The notes under the pieces were generated by a model. It saw only the letters and a program-made list of their open reading frames with translations. It made no database searches and had not been told where the DNA came from. Made by a program: the position numbers and the translations under genes. From NCBI RefSeq assembly GCF_000211475.1, contig NC_015474.1, positions 62,001-126,000 of the forward strand: a stretch of 64,000 bases of DNA. Reading direction: 5' to 3'. Positions 14,690 through 23,765 of this stretch are shown piece by piece (positions within the stretch are counted from its first letter, which is position 1; every line of letters starts with the position of its first letter). This DNA comes from Pyrococcus sp. NA2. Its GTDB lineage: Archaea > Methanobacteriota_B > Thermococci > Thermococcales > Thermococcaceae.

Positions 14690-15454
14690 ATGAAGGTTCT
14701 AACGACGATGGTATATAGGGAGCTCAAGAGGTTCATAAGGTCGAGGGCAAGAGTTCTTGGCTCACTCTTAAACCCGTTAATATGGTTAATATTCTTCGGA
14801 AAAGGATGGGCTGGAGCTTTTAACTTCCCTGGAGCTAGAATGATCTTTGGAGGAGTTGACTACATGACCTACCTAGTTCCAGGAATAGTCGCAATGACCG
14901 TCTTCAATATGAGCTTCATGCAGGGAATAACCCTAATTTGGGACAGACAGTTTGGATTCCTTAAAGAGCTTCTAGTTGCCCCAGCTTCAAGGGTCGAAGC
15001 GATAATTGGAAGGAGTATAGGAGGGGCCTTAATGGCACTAATCCAGGGAGCAATAATATTGGCATTGAGCTTTACAATGACGGATCTAAAAATTTCTGGA
15101 GTAGTGCCAACTTTAATCCTTGGATTCCTGGTGGGTCTTGCAATTTCAGGCTTGGGAATGGCAATAGCTATGAAAATGACATCAATGGAGGGATTCCAGA
15201 TAATAGTCACGATGCTGATGCTCCCAATGACGTTCCTCAGCGGTGCTTTTTACCCTATAAAGACGATGCCAACGTGGATGCAATGGTTAGCTAAAATCAA
15301 TCCCTTGACGTACGCTGTCGATGGAGCAAGATACTACCTAGCTGGAATAAGCCCAACTTTCAGCATAACCACCGACTGGATTGTGCTATCTGGGTTAGCG
15401 GTGATATTCGTCGGAATAGCGGCACTTGAGTTTAGAAAGGCCACAATCGATTAA
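14690..15454 (+). CDS. ABC-2 type permease, DrrB-like
   Basis: Membrane subunit of 254 residues with six helices. The ABC-2 signature is around residues 95-200: GFLKELLVAPASRVEAIIGRSIGGALMALIQG, followed by LMLPMTFLSGAFYPIKTMPTWMQWLAKINPLTYAVDGARY, the typical DrrB/NodJ block. It begins 4 bases after the ATPase stop and forms the exporter with it. The substrate is unknown; PadR control suggests lipophilic toxic compounds. Confidence 0.92.
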   Translation: MKVLTTMVYRELKRFIRSRARVLGSLLNPLIWLIFFGKGWAGAFNFPGARMIFGGVDYMTYLVPGIVAMTVFNMSFMQGITLIWDRQFGFLKELLVAPASRVEAIIGRSIGGALMALIQGAIILALSFTMTDLKISGVVPTLILGFLVGLAISGLGMAIAMKMTSMEGFQIIVTMLMLPMTFLSGAFYPIKTMPTWMQWLAKINPLTYAVDGARYYLAGISPTFSITTDWIVLSGLAVIFVGIAALEFRKATID

Positions 15455-15486
15455 CTTTTTAAATCTTTTATTCCAGGGAGAAGAGC

Positions 15487-16302
<816 letters not shown>

Positions 16303-16303
<1 letters not shown>

Positions 16304-16659
16304 TGAAAGTCGAAGAAGTCAAATTCGGACTTGTAAAGATAGATGGGAAGGAATTCACCCATGACATAGTCATATATCCCTCAGGGAGGATTAAAAGAAG
16401 GAAAAAGGAGATAAGCAAAAGGAAACACGGAACTAGCCACAAACTCGATCCAGAAGAACTTAAGGAGTATCTTTCTGAGGATTTTGACGTTCTTCTCGTT
16501 GGAACAGGTATATATGGAATGTTATCCTTACTTCCAGAGAGCAGAGAGCTAGTTAAGGAAAAAGAGATTATAGAAAGGCCAACGAAAGAAGCTCTCAAGC
16601 TATTGGAAAACCTAAGGAAAGAGAAGAGGGTACTCGCGATAATTCATGTAACATGTTAG
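16303..16659 (+). CDS. Mth938-like (DUF498) domain protein
   Basis: A 118-residue single-domain protein of the Mth938/AAMDC family: FGLVKIDGKEFTHDIVIYPSGRI, then the DVLLVGTGIYGMLSLLPESRELVKEK core and an ERPTKEALKLLENLRKEKRVLAIIHVTC C-terminus. Function is unknown in archaea. ATG 16303 has GGTGGAGG 9 bases upstream. It is followed by the COG2401-type fusion gene, 47 bases from the stop. Confidence 0.88.
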
Positions 16660-16706
16660 AAACTTTTATTACCAAATAAATTCACAATATTCTGGTGATA
16701 ACTTTT

Positions 16707-18611
16707 ATGATAATAAGGGGTAAAGTTAGGGAAAGCAAGATACCAAAATTCAAGCACAGATGGTTTGGAGTTCTCGAGGTTGAGAGTAAGGAAGGAGAGA
16801 TCTATAGGCTATACATGAGCGGAATAGCACAGTGGTTCATCGAAGGGGATGAAGTTGAAATTAAGGTATTGAAGGAGCCAAAGGAAAGGGACGGAGTTAA
16901 GGTACTTGAGTTCAACGACTACGAGCTGTACAAGTTATACGAAGGAGAAAAGATAAAGATCTGGCCCCTCTGGGAGAAGATATACAAGGCAAAGAGATAT
17001 TCACCCTTAACAGGGGAACTTCTATATGAATACGAGATAAGGGCCAGGGAGGCGATGTACGAGAGGGACTTTGAGTACATAGCTGAACTTGAGCAATACC
17101 ATTATGCAAGTCAAAAGGAGAAGGTGGCCCTGTGGAGATGTGAGAAGTGTGGAACGATTATAGAGGCAAACACAAAGCCAATATGTCCCAAATGTAAGAC
17201 CGATAAGCATGTTCATATCCTCGAGATTAAGGGTTCAACCCCGGCTTCAAGATTCCTCATACTTGAGCTCGTGAAGAGGGAGGAGTATGAGCCAAGGATA
17301 CTTGCTTACGTCAGAATAGACCCGCCAATTCCCCTAATGCATAGAAAGCTACCGAATGGAGAGATAGAGAGGAACATAAGGGAGAAGGTATTTCCAGAAG
17401 ATTGGCTAAAACCGAGTTTTTGGCCAGAGAAGATAATGCATGAGCTGTTCATGGAACTAAGGAAGAAGTATCCAAAGAAGATAGCTAGATCCCTACTTTG
17501 GGAGAAGGCCAAGGAAAAAGCATTGAGAGAGAGCAACACAGCTGGAGCTAGAATAGCAAGGGTTGTAGTTCATCCAGACTATAGATCTGACGGTTTAGGG
17601 CAACTAAGCGTTAAAGCTGCACTGGAATGGGTCAAAGAGAGGAGAATCCCTGAGATGAGAAAGAAGAAACACTTCGTTGAAACGATAGCTCAGATGGCGA
17701 GATACAACCCGTTCTTTGAGAAGGTTGGCTTCAAGTTCGTTTGGGAAACTGCAAGCGGAAGACCCGTGCTAATCTATCCCCTAACCCAGGAAGCCAAGGA
17801 ATACCTAGATAGGTACTTCAAGGAAGACCCTCACGCTCCAAAGGAGCCACTTTGGAAGCCGAGCTATGGGAAGGTTGAAATGCTGGAAGGACCCATAGTA
17901 TTCAAGAATGTTACGAAGGTTTTTGAGAGTGAACTCGACATAAAGGGTTTACCAGAGGAGATTCAAGATCTATTGAAGGCCTTCGGGGTTAGACATAGGG
18001 TAATCCAAAGGCCCGTCTTGAGAAATCTAAACTTCAGGATAGAACCAGGGGAAATCGTTGTTGTAGTTGGGGCAAGTGGGGCCGGAAAAACAACGCTATT
18101 AAGACTGATACTTGGTGCAATAAAAGGATTCTGGGAGGAGAAATATAGGCCAACATCTGGGAAGATAGAAGTTCCAAAGAATGCCAAGGTTGCCGTGATG
18201 ATCCCTGGGGAGATAGAGCCGAACTTCGGTTCAGAAACCATCCTGGAGCATGTGTACAGAAAGATAAAGGATCTTAGGGCTGCAGTTGAAGTTCTCAATA
18301 GGGCTGGACTAAGCGATGCCGTCCTCTACAGGGCTAAATTCTCCGAACTCTCGACAGGTCAAAAGGAGAGGGCCAAGATAGCATCTTTACTCGCAGAGAA
18401 GCCAAACATTCTACTCGTCGATGAGTTTGCCGCCCACTTAGATACTCTAACGGCCATGAGAGTTGCGAGAAAAGTTAGCGAGATACTAAGAGAAGCCGGG
18501 ATAACTGGAATAATAATCACCCATAGGCCCGAAGTCGTTAAAGCCCTAGATCCCGATAAGATACTCTTCGTTGGTTATGGTACCGTTATCGTGAAGAAAT
18601 CCCTCTCCTAA
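16707..18611 (+). CDS. zinc ribbon / GNAT acetyltransferase / ABC ATPase fusion (COG2401-like)
   Basis: A 634-residue three-part protein. Residues about 140-175 carry a zinc ribbon (CEKCGTIIEANTKPICPKC). Residues about 200-370 look like a GNAT acetyltransferase (ARIARVVVHPDYRSDGLGQLSVKAALEWV with the acetyl-CoA loop, ending FFEKVGFKFVWE). Residues about 400-630 form an ABC-type ATPase: Walker A VGASGAGKTT, signature FSELSTGQKERAKIASLL, Walker B NILLVDEFAAHLD, switch ITHRPE. No membrane segment or permease is nearby, so it is a soluble ATPase, not a transporter. The substrate is unknown; an RNA or protein modification role is plausible. ATG 16707 follows GGTGAT. Confidence 0.87.
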   Translation: MIIRGKVRESKIPKFKHRWFGVLEVESKEGEIYRLYMSGIAQWFIEGDEVEIKVLKEPKERDGVKVLEFNDYELYKLYEGEKIKIWPLWEKIYKAKRYSPLTGELLYEYEIRAREAMYERDFEYIAELEQYHYASQKEKVALWRCEKCGTIIEANTKPICPKCKTDKHVHILEIKGSTPASRFLILELVKREEYEPRILAYVRIDPPIPLMHRKLPNGEIERNIREKVFPEDWLKPSFWPEKIMHELFMELRKKYPKKIARSLLWEKAKEKALRESNTAGARIARVVVHPDYRSDGLGQLSVKAALEWVKERRIPEMRKKKHFVETIAQMARYNPFFEKVGFKFVWETASGRPVLIYPLTQEAKEYLDRYFKEDPHAPKEPLWKPSYGKVEMLEGPIVFKNVTKVFESELDIKGLPEEIQDLLKAFGVRHRVIQRPVLRNLNFRIEPGEIVVVVGASGAGKTTLLRLILGAIKGFWEEKYRPTSGKIEVPKNAKVAVMIPGEIEPNFGSETILEHVYRKIKDLRAAVEVLNRAGLSDAVLYRAKFSELSTGQKERAKIASLLAEKPNILLVDEFAAHLDTLTAMRVARKVSEILREAGITGIIITHRPEVVKALDPDKILFVGYGTVIVKKSLS

Positions 18612-18673
18612 GGATAATATTTTTTAAATGATTTAATTACTTGGTTTTGGATGCTAATAACGAGGTGATTAAA

Positions 18674-19960
18674 ATGACCCAGATTGAGGATGCAAAAAGA
18701 GGTGTCATAACAGAGGAGATGAAGTTCATTGCCGAAAGGGAGGGAATCGATCCAGAGAAACTCAGAAAGTTAGTTGCCAAGGGATACACCGTGATATTTA
18801 GGAACAAAGTTCATGACTGGGTTAAACCCGTTGCCGTTGGAAAGGGAGTTAGGGTTAAGATCAACGCTAACATAGGCACTTCCAGGGATATAATAAACGT
18901 TAAGGAAGAGATAGAGAAGGCAAAAGTCGCCGTGAAGTATGGAGCCGACACAATAATGGATCTATCAACGGGTGGAGATTTAGATGAGATAAGGAGGAGG
19001 ATAATGAAGGCCGTAGACGTTCCAGTTGGAACGGTTCCCATATATCAGGCGGCTGAAGAAATGTTGGCAAAAGGAAAGGCGATAATAGAGATGAGCGAAG
19101 ATGACATGTGGAATGCCGTTGAAAAGCACTTCAAAGATGGAGTGGACTTTGCAACGATCCACGTGGGAGTCACCAAGGAAGTAGTTGAAAAGATGAAGAG
19201 GGTGAAAAGGATTGTCGGAATGGTCTCAAGGGGAGGAACATTCCTAGCTGCATGGATTCTTCATTGGGGAAAGGAGAACCCATTTTACAAGGATTATGAG
19301 TACTTGCTGGAATTGGCAAAGGAATATGACGTTGTTCTAAGCCTGGGAGATGGGCTAAGGCCGGGAGGCTTGCCTGATTCTGGAGATGAGCTACAGATAT
19401 CCGAGCTATACACCCTTGGAAGACTCGTGAAGAAAGCTAGAGAATTCGGCGTTCAAACGATGGTGGAAGGTCCAGGACATGTTCCCATAGACCAGATCCC
19501 AGCTCAAATAAGGCTCATGAAAATTGCAACGGATAACGCTCCAGTTTACGTTTTAGGCCCCATAGTCACGGACATATTCCCTGGATATGATCACATAGCT
19601 GCGGCAATTGGAGGGGCCATTGCGGCATTAAATGGAGCTGATTTCTTGTGCTATGTAACTCCAGCCGAACACCTCGGACTTCCAACCGTGGAACACGTGA
19701 AAGAGGGAGTGATTGCAACGAAGATTGCTGCCCACGCAGTGAATCTCACAAGATTTGAAGATGATTATAAGTGGGACTATGAAATGAGCCTCGCAAGGGG
19801 AGCGTTGAACTGGGGAAGGCAGTATGAACTGGCATTTGATAAAGAGAAGTTCCTGGAGATAAGGAAGAAGAGACCAACAAAGAGTGAGGGCTGTTCCATG
19901 TGTGGTGAACTCTGTGCAATAAAGATAATCCAAGGGATGCTAAGGATGACGAATAAGTGA
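18674..19960 (+). CDS. thiC: phosphomethylpyrimidine synthase ThiC
   Basis: Radical SAM enzyme converting aminoimidazole ribotide to HMP phosphate in thiamine synthesis. Seen: KINANIGTSRDI, ADTIMDLSTGGDL, RGGTFLAAWILH, VEGPGHVPIDQI, GPIVTDIFPGYDHIAAAIGGA and the C-terminal cluster GCSMCGELCAIK. The cysteine spacing is C-x2-C-x3-C, shorter than C-x2-C-x4-C of bacterial ThiC, as I recall for archaeal forms. The 428-residue length matches archaeal ThiC. ATG 18674 follows GAGGTGAT. No TPP riboswitch is present in the 62-base upstream gap. Confidence 0.95.
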   Translation: MTQIEDAKRGVITEEMKFIAEREGIDPEKLRKLVAKGYTVIFRNKVHDWVKPVAVGKGVRVKINANIGTSRDIINVKEEIEKAKVAVKYGADTIMDLSTGGDLDEIRRRIMKAVDVPVGTVPIYQAAEEMLAKGKAIIEMSEDDMWNAVEKHFKDGVDFATIHVGVTKEVVEKMKRVKRIVGMVSRGGTFLAAWILHWGKENPFYKDYEYLLELAKEYDVVLSLGDGLRPGGLPDSGDELQISELYTLGRLVKKAREFGVQTMVEGPGHVPIDQIPAQIRLMKIATDNAPVYVLGPIVTDIFPGYDHIAAAIGGAIAALNGADFLCYVTPAEHLGLPTVEHVKEGVIATKIAAHAVNLTRFEDDYKWDYEMSLARGALNWGRQYELAFDKEKFLEIRKKRPTKSEGCSMCGELCAIKIIQGMLRMTNK

Positions 19961-20007
19961 GGAACATCCACAAGGTACTTTAGAGGAACATTTGAACAAA
20001 TGCTCTA

Positions 20008-20021
20008 AATGTAAGCCCAAC
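20008..20021. repeat. 14-bp palindrome upstream of the disulfide reductase
   Basis: CATTTG-AA-CAAATG lies upstream of the box A-like CCTTTTAATAA. Placement upstream of box A would suit an activator. It does not match the SurR consensus GTTn3AAC. Confidence 0.35.
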
Positions 20022-20062
20022 CTTTTAATAATTCCACAACTTTTCATCTGTGGGTGGAGAGG

Positions 20063-21382
20063 ATGAGAATCGTCGTCATAGGATCTGGAACCGCAGGGAG
20101 CAATTTTGCACTGTTCATGAGAAAGCTCGACAGGAAGGCCGAGATAATAGTTATAGGGAAGGAACCAACGATGCAGTACTCTCCCTGTGCCCTTCCTCAC
20201 GTTATAAGTGGAACTATAGAGAAGCCAGAAGATGTGATAGTGTTCCCAAATGAGTTCTATGAGAAGCAGAAAATAAAGATGATGCTTGGAGTTGAGGCGA
20301 AGAAGATCGACAGGGAAAGGAAAGTGGTGATAACCGATAAGGGGGAGGTTCCATACGATAAGCTTGTAATCGCAACCGGTTCAAAGGCCTTCGTCCCCCC
20401 AATAAAAGGTGTGGAGAATGAAGGCGTGTTTACACTGAAGAGCCTCGATGACGTTAGGAAAATTAAGAGGTACATAGAGGAAAGGAAGCCAAAGAAAGCA
20501 GTTGTTATTGGAGCTGGTCTCATAGGTCTAGAGGGCGCTGAAGCGTTTGCAAAGCTCGGAATGGAGGTTCTAGTCGTTGAGTTACTAGAGCATCTACTAC
20601 CAACGATGCTCGACAAGGACATGGCAAAGATAGTCCAGGAGGAGATGGAGAAGCATGGAGTTAAGTTCAGATTCGGAATTGGAGTCAGTGAGATCATCGG
20701 GAGTCCAGTAGAGGCTGTAAAGATTGGAGAGGAAACGGTTGGCGCTGACATTGTTCTCGTTGCCACGGGAGTTAGGGCAAACGTCGACCTTGCAAAGGAT
20801 GCTGGGTTAGAAGTTAACAGGGGAATCGTAGTCAATGAGCACCTTCAGACAAGCGATCCAGATATCTACGCAATAGGTGATTGTGCTGAAGTCTTCGATG
20901 CCGTAACTGGGAAGAGAACTCTAAGCCAACTTGGCACTTCAGCTGTGAGAATGGCCAAGGTTGCAGCTGAGCATATAGCTGGAAAGGATGTTAAGTTTAG
21001 ACCCGTCTTCAACACGGCCATTACAGAGCTGTTTGGCATTGAGATAGGAACGTTTGGAATGACCGAAGAGAGGGCAAAGAGAGAGGGAATAGATGTCGTC
21101 GTTGGAAAGTTCAAGGGCTCAACAAAGCCTGAATACTACCCAGGTGGAAAGCCGATAACGGTAAAGCTCATCTTCAGGAAGGAAGACAGAAGATTAATTG
21201 GAGCCCAGATAGTCGGAGGAGAGCGTGTCTGGGGTAGAATAATGACACTATCGGCACTGGCACAAAAAGGAGCTACAGTGGAAGATGTAGCTTACCTCGA
21301 AACTGCGTACGCTCCACCAATAAGCCCAACCATAGATCCAATAACCGTTGCCGCAGAGATGGCGATGAGGAAGTTCAAGTAA
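20063..21382 (+). CDS. FAD-dependent pyridine nucleotide-disulfide oxidoreductase (CoA-disulfide reductase/NADH oxidase type)
   Basis: Flavoprotein of 439 residues. It has an N-terminal FAD Rossmann motif VVIGSGTAGSNFA, a single redox cysteine in YSPCALPHVISG (about residue 41), a central NAD(P)H motif AVVIGAGLIGLEGAEAF, the second FAD site DIYAIGDCAE and a C-terminal dimerisation domain. Single-cysteine members reduce CoA disulfide, sulfur/polysulfide or O2; Pyrococcus has several, and this one cannot be assigned a unique substrate. ATG 20063 puts the Rossmann strand at the N-terminus. A CATTTG-AA-CAAATG palindrome (20008-20021) lies upstream of TTTTAATAA. Confidence 0.87.
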   Translation: MRIVVIGSGTAGSNFALFMRKLDRKAEIIVIGKEPTMQYSPCALPHVISGTIEKPEDVIVFPNEFYEKQKIKMMLGVEAKKIDRERKVVITDKGEVPYDKLVIATGSKAFVPPIKGVENEGVFTLKSLDDVRKIKRYIEERKPKKAVVIGAGLIGLEGAEAFAKLGMEVLVVELLEHLLPTMLDKDMAKIVQEEMEKHGVKFRFGIGVSEIIGSPVEAVKIGEETVGADIVLVATGVRANVDLAKDAGLEVNRGIVVNEHLQTSDPDIYAIGDCAEVFDAVTGKRTLSQLGTSAVRMAKVAAEHIAGKDVKFRPVFNTAITELFGIEIGTFGMTEERAKREGIDVVVGKFKGSTKPEYYPGGKPITVKLIFRKEDRRLIGAQIVGGERVWGRIMTLSALAQKGATVEDVAYLETAYAPPISPTIDPITVAAEMAMRKFK

Positions 21383-21651
21383 TTCCCCTTCATCTCGTCT
21401 TTTCTTATTCTTTGCTTGTATGTTAAAATTGAAAAATCTCAAGAACTGGAAAATACAACCCAATTATGAGAAGGGTTTTGAGATTGAAAAAGAAGAATAA
21501 TGCAGGTTAGCGTTTAATTTTGTTTAGTTTTGCAATAAAAGGTTTTATAAATTAGAGTTTTCATTGTCACAAGCCAGGCTTTTATCTTGCTCTTTGAAAC
21601 TTGAAAAATTTTAAGTAGGATGAACACACAATTCTAATTAGCGTGGTAGAT
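21383..21651. other. longest gap; structured, AT-rich, no gene
   Basis: The gap holds inverted repeats AATCTCAA (21435-21442)/TTGAGATT (21478-21485) with nested AACCC/GGGTT. A good box A (TTTTATAAAT, about 21542-21551) lies about 100 bases upstream of the nfeD start. No ORF with a ribosome site and no tRNA or C/D boxes are seen. Confidence 0.4.
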
Positions 21652-22971
21652 ATGGGAAAGAAAATTCTCCTGTTCATTGTTCTCTTAACCCTTGTGGCCT
21701 CCCCAAGTTTAGCCTCCAATGTTGTCTACGTTGCTCAAATTAGGGGCCAAATAACCTCCTACACATACGACCAGTTCGACAGGTACATAACTATAGCCGA
21801 GGAGAACAACGCTAGGGCAATAATAATTGAGCTGGACACTCCAGGAGGAAGAGCTGATGCAATGATGAACATAATCCAGAGGATTCAGCAGGCAAAAGTT
21901 CCCGTAATAGTCTTCGTTTACCCTCCAGGAGCAATAGCAGCATCTGCCGGAACTTACATAGCCCTCGGTTCTCATCTAATAGCCATGGCCCCAGGAACGA
22001 GCATTGGGGCATGCAGACCAATTCTAGGTTACGCCCAGAACGGTTCAATAATCCAGGCTCCTCCCAAGATAGTGAACCACTACATAGCTTACATAAAGAG
22101 CCTCGCCCAGGAAAGTGGAAGAAACGTGACGATAGCAGAGAAATTCATAACCGAGGATTTGAGCTTAACCCCGGAGGAAGCGTTGAAGTATGGGGTCATC
22201 GAGGTTATAGCTAGAGACGTCAACGAGCTATTGGAGAAGGCCAACGGAATGAAGACTAAAATCCCCGTCAACGGAAAATACGTGACCCTCAACTTTACCA
22301 ACGTTGAGGTAAAGTACATAAATCCATCCTTTAAGGACAAGTTGATAACCTACATCACAGATCCAAACGTTGCTTACCTCCTCCTCACTCTCGGAATATG
22401 GGCCCTGATAATTGGTTTCCTAACTCCAGGATGGCATGTTCCAGAGACTATTGGGGCGATAATGGTAATACTAGCGATAATAGGCTTCGGATACTTTGGC
22501 TATAATTCGGCGGGAATACTGCTCATAATAGTTGCGATGCTGTTCTTCGTAGCGGAAGCACTAACACCCACTTTTGGCCTCTTCACTGTTGCTGGGCTTA
22601 TAACATTCATTATAGGTGGCATATTACTCTTTGGAGGTGGTGAAGAGTACCTCGTGAGGAGTGAAGTCTTCTCCCAGCTGAGGATCCTCATAGTTGTTGT
22701 AGGAATAATACTAGCTGCATTCTTCGCATTTGGTATGGCAGCCGTCATAAGGGCACACAGAAGAAAGGCCAGAACAGGAAAAGAGGAGATGATAGGATTA
22801 GTTGGAACTGTTGTTGAAGATTTGAACCCGGAAGGGATGATTAAGGTTAGGGGGGAGCTCTGGAAGGCTAGAAGTAAATACGGTAGAAAGATTGAAAAGG
22901 GGGAAAAGGTTAGGGTTGTTGATATGGACGGGCTTACCCTCATAGTTGTTAAGGAAGGTGGTGAAAGATGA
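21652..22971 (+). CDS. nfeD: NfeD-family membrane serine protease (stomatin-specific type)
   Basis: Membrane-bound ClpP-class protease of 439 residues. A signal/anchor ([17 protein letters not shown]) is followed by the protease domain with the serine in [12 protein letters not shown] (about residue 97) and the lysine in [18 protein letters not shown] (about 138), forming a Ser-Lys dyad. Four transmembrane helices follow (about 235-355), then a C-terminal OB-fold NfeD domain ([27 protein letters not shown]). It is the counterpart of P. horikoshii 1510, which cleaves the C-terminus of the stomatin encoded next door. ATG 21652 is chosen for the signal peptide start. Its stop overlaps the stomatin ATG. 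Confidence 0.95.
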   Translation: MGKKILLFIVLLTLVASPSLASNVVYVAQIRGQITSYTYDQFDRYITIAEENNARAIIIELDTPGGRADAMMNIIQRIQQAKVPVIVFVYPPGAIAASAGTYIALGSHLIAMAPGTSIGACRPILGYAQNGSIIQAPPKIVNHYIAYIKSLAQESGRNVTIAEKFITEDLSLTPEEALKYGVIEVIARDVNELLEKANGMKTKIPVNGKYVTLNFTNVEVKYINPSFKDKLITYITDPNVAYLLLTLGIWALIIGFLTPGWHVPETIGAIMVILAIIGFGYFGYNSAGILLIIVAMLFFVAEALTPTFGLFTVAGLITFIIGGILLFGGGEEYLVRSEVFSQLRILIVVVGIILAAFFAFGMAAVIRAHRRKARTGKEEMIGLVGTVVEDLNPEGMIKVRGELWKARSKYGRKIEKGEKVRVVDMDGLTLIVVKEGGER

Positions 22972-23765
22972 TACTTCCAACGAACTTTTTCGTTACCGCA
23001 ATAATTTTATTATTTATCCTTATCTTCCTGGCTAGTGCCATTAAGATCGTTAAAGAGTACGAGAGGGCAGTGATCTTTAGACTTGGAAGAGTGGTAGGAG
23101 CTAGAGGTCCTGGATTGTTCTTCATAATCCCAATCTTCGAGAAAGCCGTGATCGTTGACTTAAGAACTCAAGTCTTAGATGTGCCAGTTCAGGAAACGAT
23201 AACCAAGGATAACGTTCCAGTTAGAGTCAACGCCGTCGTCTACTTCAGGGTAGTTGATCCCGTAAAGGCCGTTACCCAGGTTAAGAACTACATAATGGCA
23301 ACATCTCAGATATCTCAGACAACACTGAGAAGCGTCATCGGTCAAGCACATCTCGATGAGCTACTCAGTGAGAGAGACAAATTGAACATGCAACTTCAGA
23401 GGATAATAGATGAGGCAACTGATCCTTGGGGGATCAAGGTTACGGCGGTTGAGATCAAGGATGTAGAGTTGCCAGCAGGAATGCAGAGAGCAATGGCAAA
23501 GCAGGCCGAGGCCGAAAGAGAGAGAAGGGCAAGAATTACCCTGGCCGAAGCTGAGAGACAGGCTGCAGAGAAGCTCAGGGAAGCTGCTGAGATAATAAGC
23601 GAGCATCCGATGGCACTACAGCTCAGAACACTACAAACTATAAGTGACGTTGCAAGCGATAAGAGCAATGTTATAGTTCTAATGCTACCTATGGAGATGC
23701 TAAAGCTGTTTAAGAGTTTGGCAGATGCTGCTGAAGCTTATGTAAAGAAAGAGAAGGAGAGCTAG
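22968..23765 (+). CDS. stomatin/prohibitin (SPFH) membrane protein
   Basis: Membrane scaffold protein of 265 residues. One N-terminal helix ([19 protein letters not shown]) is followed by the SPFH domain: [39 protein letters not shown] ... [19 protein letters not shown] long alanine/glutamate coiled coil ([32 protein letters not shown]) and a hydrophobic tail ([14 protein letters not shown]) complete it; in the P. horikoshii homologue the tail is the cleavage site for the NfeD protease. It overlaps nfeD by ATGA. Its TAG stop and that of the convergent glgP gene share the palindrome CTAG (23762-23765). Confidence 0.95.
   Translation: MILPTNFFVTAIILLFILIFLASAIKIVKEYERAVIFRLGRVVGARGPGLFFIIPIFEKAVIVDLRTQVLDVPVQETITKDNVPVRVNAVVYFRVVDPVKAVTQVKNYIMATSQISQTTLRSVIGQAHLDELLSERDKLNMQLQRIIDEATDPWGIKVTAVEIKDVELPAGMQRAMAKQAEAERERRARITLAEAERQAAEKLREAAEIISEHPMALQLRTLQTISDVASDKSNVIVLMLPMEMLKLFKSLADAAEAYVKKEKES

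Noticed and set aside
15455-15486. Fluoride riboswitch before crcB
   Set aside because: The 32-base gap lacks the crcB-motif core and is too short.
18612-18673. TPP riboswitch before thiC
   Set aside because: The gap is only 62 bases with box A and ribosome site; there is no room for a THI element and no conserved core.
20008-20062. SurR sulfur-response site upstream of the disulfide reductase
   Set aside because: A GTTCAAATGTT-type element is present, but not the GTTn3AAC consensus, so the claim is not supported.
21421-21500. CRISPR repeat or leader
   Set aside because: ATTGAAAA-type bits recall the Pyrococcus repeat, but no 29-30 bp repeat occurs twice and no spacers or cas genes are present.
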